Below, piece by piece: positions 60,749-64,000 of a stretch of 64,000 nt of DNA (position 1 is the stretch's first letter; every line of letters begins with the position of its first letter). The position numbers and the translations under genes were made by a program. The stretch comes from CAYYJS01 sp964472315. GTDB lineage: Bacteria > Verrucomicrobiota > Kiritimatiellia > UBA8416. A model generated the notes under the pieces. It did not search any database. It worked only from the letters and a program-made list of their open reading frames with translations, and was not told where the DNA came from. The stretch spans positions 1 to 64,000 of the forward strand of contig CAYYJS010000006.1 of NCBI GenBank assembly GCA_964472315.1. The letters are read 5' to 3'.

Positions 60749-60787
60749 CCCGGTTACCCGGATGGCGCGCATGCTCCGGCGACCGGG
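60749..60787 (+). repeat. nested hairpin between the pilP-like and secretin genes
   Basis: CCCGGT (60749-60754) pairs with ACCGGG (60782-60787), and inside it CCGGA (60758-60762) pairs with TCCGG (60775-60779). It lies in the 72-bp gap just before the secretin ribosome site (GGAG at 60797-60800), so it may affect mRNA stability or the amount of secretin made. Confidence 0.5.
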
Positions 60788-60808
60788 TCACAACTTGGAG
60801 TGCCGTCT

Positions 60809-62656
60809 ATGACCGAACAGCGTCTTTGCGTATTGTTTCTCGCGTGCCTGGCGTTGGCGACTCCGGCCTCAAGATCGCCGGCGCAACAAGTCACGCCGGC
60901 GACCGACGCCGCCGCGGCGACCACAAATGTAACCGAATATATCGAACTGCCGGCCGATGACGAGATCGCGCCGGAAGCGGGCCAACCCGAAGGCGAGGCG
61001 TCCAACCTGATCAGCATTTCACTCGACGATGTCGAGATGCTCGACGTGGTACGCATGTTCAGCCGCATCAGCGGTGCCAACATCATCGCCACGCCATCCA
61101 ACCTGACCGCGCGCGTCACCGCCAATCTCGATGGCGTCGAATGGAGACCGGCACTGACGTCCATCCTGAGCATGCACAACCTCGCGCTCGTGGAGAAGAC
61201 CCCCGGTTCAGGCGTCTACAGCATCGTCGACCGCCTGCCGGATGCGCCGGAACCGCTGGTTGTCCGGACGATCTTCCTGAAATACACCACCGTGTCCGAC
61301 GTCGTCCCCGTCATCCAGGCCATGCTGCCGGAGAACGGCTCGGTCTCGACCTTCCCCTCGCGCAGCGCCATCGTCGTCCGCAGCACCGAAGCCAATCTCG
61401 ACGAGATCGACCATGTCGTCGAGGCCATCGACATTCAGAGCAAGCAGGTCTGCATCGAAACCCAGTTCATGGAACTGACGGATGCGGCCAGCAAACAGAT
61501 TGGCATTCGCTGGGATTCGCTTGAGGAGTTCAACGTGGGCTTCCAGGCGGGCCCCTTCGTCTCCCAGGAAACGCTGAGCCGCGACAAGACACGCAATGAC
61601 ACGTTGAAGCAAACCGATACGCGAACCCGGAACGATACCGTCGACAAGCTGTACGACGAGCACAACCGGCAGTACCAGGTGGAATCGGTCGAGATCATCG
61701 AACGTCCCGACGGGTCATTTGTGGAGACCACCAAGACCGATCCGACGCGCCGGATCGCGGATACCATTCAACTGTCGCGCGAGAATGCCTCGTCCATCGG
61801 CGACAGCTTCGCCCGCAGCATCAGCGAGAGCAAGGCCGCCATCCTCGACGTCGATAGCCTGAATCTGGTGCTCAGCGCCTTGAAGAAGACCGATGGCGTC
61901 AGCATCATCTCGAACCCGAAGATGATTGTCACCAGCGGTACCACGAATGCATTTTTCCGTGTCGGCCAGCGCGAGCCGATCATCAAGACGACGATCAAGC
62001 GCGGCACGACCGACAGTCCCGGCGACGAGGTCACCGCGAACTTGGATACGGATACGAATACGGACGATATCCGGGACGGCTACCTGCACACCGGCATCGA
62101 ACTGAAGGTCGTCCCAACCGTCAAGACCGATCAGTTGATCGAAGCCGAGATCACGCCATCGCTGCGCCGCAAAGTGGACGACAAGACCGTCGAAGGCAAC
62201 TCGTGGCCCGTCATCTCGGTCAAGGAGATCAAGACCCTCTTTACGCTGAAGAACGCCCAGACCGTCGCCATCGGCGGACTGACCGATACCGTCAATGACA
62301 AGAAGGTCAGCAAGATACCGCTCCTGGGCGACATCCCATTGATCGGCAAGTACCTGTTCTCGCACACCAAGGATGTCGAGAGCCAGGTGGAAACCATCAT
62401 TTTCGTGTCGCTGTCGCTCGCCGACCCGGCCGTCCTTCCGGAAAACCTCGGCATCCCCGACCATGCGGAACTGATCCACAAGCAGTTGATTCACTCATCC
62501 GTTCGCAAGGCCAAGGTTGCGGACGAAGTGCGCCGCATCAACGAAGCCACCCAACAGCATGCCGCCAAGGACCGCGCGGAAACGCCGGCCAGCCCAGCCA
62601 TTCCGATCGACCCGACCAGCCCGGCCATTCCGACCAGCCCGATCGAGAGGAGGTAG
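60809..62656 (+). CDS. secretin (GspD/PilQ-family outer-membrane channel)
   Basis: This 615-residue exported protein has a signal peptide over about 1-24. An STN-like/N0-N1 region covers about 70-140 (ISLDDVEMLDVVRMFSRIS) and one more N domain about 145-215. The secretin core (about 330-550) has LVLSALKKTDGVSIISNPK, VAIGGLTDT and KVSKIPLLGDIPLIGKYLF. The C-terminal tail carries a short SPAIP repeat. The region at 235-320 (Thr/Asp-rich, DTRTRND repeats) is an insertion. The start at 60809 has GGAG 8 nt away. The operon lacks the motor ATPase, PilC and pilins, which must lie elsewhere. Type IV pilus or type II secretion cannot be separated from this alone. Confidence 0.9.
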   Translation: MTEQRLCVLFLACLALATPASRSPAQQVTPATDAAAATTNVTEYIELPADDEIAPEAGQPEGEASNLISISLDDVEMLDVVRMFSRISGANIIATPSNLTARVTANLDGVEWRPALTSILSMHNLALVEKTPGSGVYSIVDRLPDAPEPLVVRTIFLKYTTVSDVVPVIQAMLPENGSVSTFPSRSAIVVRSTEANLDEIDHVVEAIDIQSKQVCIETQFMELTDAASKQIGIRWDSLEEFNVGFQAGPFVSQETLSRDKTRNDTLKQTDTRTRNDTVDKLYDEHNRQYQVESVEIIERPDGSFVETTKTDPTRRIADTIQLSRENASSIGDSFARSISESKAAILDVDSLNLVLSALKKTDGVSIISNPKMIVTSGTTNAFFRVGQREPIIKTTIKRGTTDSPGDEVTANLDTDTNTDDIRDGYLHTGIELKVVPTVKTDQLIEAEITPSLRRKVDDKTVEGNSWPVISVKEIKTLFTLKNAQTVAIGGLTDTVNDKKVSKIPLLGDIPLIGKYLFSHTKDVESQVETIIFVSLSLADPAVLPENLGIPDHAELIHKQLIHSSVRKAKVADEVRRINEATQQHAAKDRAETPASPAIPIDPTSPAIPTSPIERR

Positions 62657-62659
62657 CCG

Positions 62660-64000
62660 GTGTCGGTACGGCTGCTCCCAAAGGAAGGCTGGCGCTATGC
62701 GGCGCTGCTCGTGTTGCTGTTCGCGATCGCGGCCGTCGCCACACGCGAAGTGATTCGCTACATCGAGACGCGCATCCCGGCGCAGGAGATTCTGGCGGCG
62801 TCGGCGATCGTGGCGAGTCTGACGCTCGGACTCATGCTGATCGCGGGCGCCTTCGGGCTGTGGGCCATCCGGTTTTCCGCCGAAGCCGAGAGCATCCGGC
62901 GTATCGGCGGCCTTGTCGACCACATGCACTACATTCGGGACGGCGTCATTGCCGTCAACCGGCACGGTATCATCAGCGGCGTCAACCCGGCCGCCACCGA
63001 CCTTTTTGGTGACGAAATCCGGCATGGACAACCGATCGAGGTGGCGTTCCCCACCCTTACGGAGAATGACTGTCGGGTTCTGCGGGACGAGCATGAGCCC
63101 TGCGAGGTCGAGCGGGACGTCTCTGTCCATGACACCCGCCGGTCCCTGCGTTTCCGGTCCCAACCGGCGCAAGGCACGACGATCATCCTGATCAGCGACA
63201 TCACCCATATGGTCAATGACCGCCTGCGCCGCCGGCAGAATGCCTATCTGCAACTACTCGGCCATATCGCGCGCGGCGTCGCGAACGATTTCAACGATCT
63301 CCTTTGCGGCATATCCGGACACGCCGCCATTATCCGACGTTCACCAAAGGCGGTGGACCAGGTGATCCTGTCGGCTGCCAGTATCGAATCGGGCGCCGAA
63401 CGCGGCTTGCGCCTGGCCGGTCACCTCATCGAACTGGCCGCCGCGGGCAAGCACTCGCACGCGACGGCGTACCTCGACAAACACGTGCGCGGCGCCATGG
63501 CGCTGCTCGGCGACGGTCTGGAACCCGATTGGACGATCGAACTCGACATCGGCGACACCTTGCCCCCCGTCGGCCTGTCCGGACCGCAGGTGGAACAGGT
63601 CGTTCACAGTCTCGGCCTCCTGGCAACCGACGTGGCGGCCTCCGTGCGACGACTGACGGTTCTGGTTCGGCCGTCATCGGATACCGGGCTGACCGCCGGC
63701 ACGCCGACGACGGCCGTCGTCGTCATCCTCGCCACCGTTCCACGTGACCGCCTGGACACGATCGATGCCGCGTCGCTCAAACCGCCCGAAGAAGCCGGCG
63801 TACTCGAATCGGTCGTGGCCGCCATGCTGAGTGAAGCCGATGGCCAACTGGAAGTCGTCAGACCCGCGCACAACATGATCGTCTACCGTGTGCGGCTCCC
63901 GCATGCCACCGATCTCGTACCCGACGCGCAGGACGACTTCCCCGAGGAATTGGCCGCCTACATGGCCGACTGGCGTCTGCTCATCGCCGGACCGCCACAC
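62660..64000 (+). CDS. PAS-domain sensor-kinase-like protein with degenerate catalytic residues (partial)
   Basis: A GTG-started frame, 447 codons to the window end, begins 3 bp after the secretin TAG with a strong GAGGAGG site 8 nt before the GTG. Two membrane helices (about 13-33 and 44-70) lead to a PAS domain (about 85-185, DGVIAVNRHGIISGVN). A HisKA-like region follows in which the usual AHDFNNLL reads ANDFNDLL: the phosphoacceptor His is Asn209 (codon 63284-63286). The N-box region (about 305-325, EQVVHSLGLLATDVA) lacks the usual catalytic Asn. The C-terminus is not seen. It looks like a pseudokinase; a receiver domain may follow. Confidence 0.7.
   Translation, partial: MSVRLLPKEGWRYAALLVLLFAIAAVATREVIRYIETRIPAQEILAASAIVASLTLGLMLIAGAFGLWAIRFSAEAESIRRIGGLVDHMHYIRDGVIAVNRHGIISGVNPAATDLFGDEIRHGQPIEVAFPTLTENDCRVLRDEHEPCEVERDVSVHDTRRSLRFRSQPAQGTTIILISDITHMVNDRLRRRQNAYLQLLGHIARGVANDFNDLLCGISGHAAIIRRSPKAVDQVILSAASIESGAERGLRLAGHLIELAAAGKHSHATAYLDKHVRGAMALLGDGLEPDWTIELDIGDTLPPVGLSGPQVEQVVHSLGLLATDVAASVRRLTVLVRPSSDTGLTAGTPTTAVVVILATVPRDRLDTIDAASLKPPEEAGVLESVVAAMLSEADGQLEVVRPAHNMIVYRVRLPHATDLVPDAQDDFPEELAAYMADWRLLIAGPPH

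Overview
The window is G+C-rich (roughly two thirds G+C by eye), densely packed bacterial chromosome. No rRNA, tRNA, CRISPR array or insertion sequence was found. The envelope is Gram-negative: there is an RND pump with a TolC-type outer-membrane channel, a secretin, and an outer-membrane barrel protein. A sodium-pumping oxaloacetate decarboxylase (oadGAB), NifU/NifS iron-sulfur assembly and uroporphyrinogen-decarboxylase-like proteins suggest an anaerobe. My best guess is the PVC superphylum, near Kiritimatiellota/Lentisphaerota; this is inference from gene content and was not tested by phylogeny.

Layout. 1-5.7 kb: a metallophosphoesterase with a coiled-coil tail, a family-4 glycosyltransferase abutting the stump of a URO-D-family gene, then nifU-nifS behind a clear sigma70-type promoter. 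5.7-11.1 kb: three coupled genes that look like a trans-envelope signalling set (ankyrin/TPR outer-membrane barrel, FecR-domain protein, CHASE2 adenylate cyclase). 11.3-14.2 kb: a surface-sugar cassette (DegT aminotransferase, hexapeptide acyltransferase, glycosyltransferase). 14.2-27.2 kb: ychF, a DHH phosphoesterase, cardiolipin synthase, an RND-MFP-TolC operon, a GT2, a CPBP protease and a URO-D-like protein. 27.2-39.4 kb: a nine-gene operon serS-tilS-ftsH-folP-cdaA-cdaR-ftsK-rodZ-like-rimO, which contains the c-di-AMP synthase. 39.5-42.9 kb: oadGAB.

43.0-48.6 kb is an island of decaying defence genes: a type III restriction-modification locus (mod, an inserted AAA ATPase, res) and HEPN/MNT toxin-antitoxin pieces. 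mod carries an in-frame stop. res has lost the region between helicase and nuclease and changes frame there. The HEPN gene is reduced to its C-terminus, and a second MNT gene is internally deleted. The AAA ATPase and one MNT nucleotidyltransferase remain intact.

48.9-57.6 kb: a CstA transporter, a TPR lipoprotein, CvpA, a DUF6941-like protein, and a minus-strand unit that couples a two-PAS kinase-like protein to GT-C glycosyltransferases. 58-64 kb: a type IV pilus/type II secretion-like pilM-N-O-P-secretin operon, preceded by a strong promoter and large palindromes and followed by a GTG-started, degenerate sensor-kinase gene that runs off the window. Two incomplete kinases thus flank the pil-like operon. 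Most operon genes overlap by ATGA or TGATG junctions, so translational coupling is widespread.
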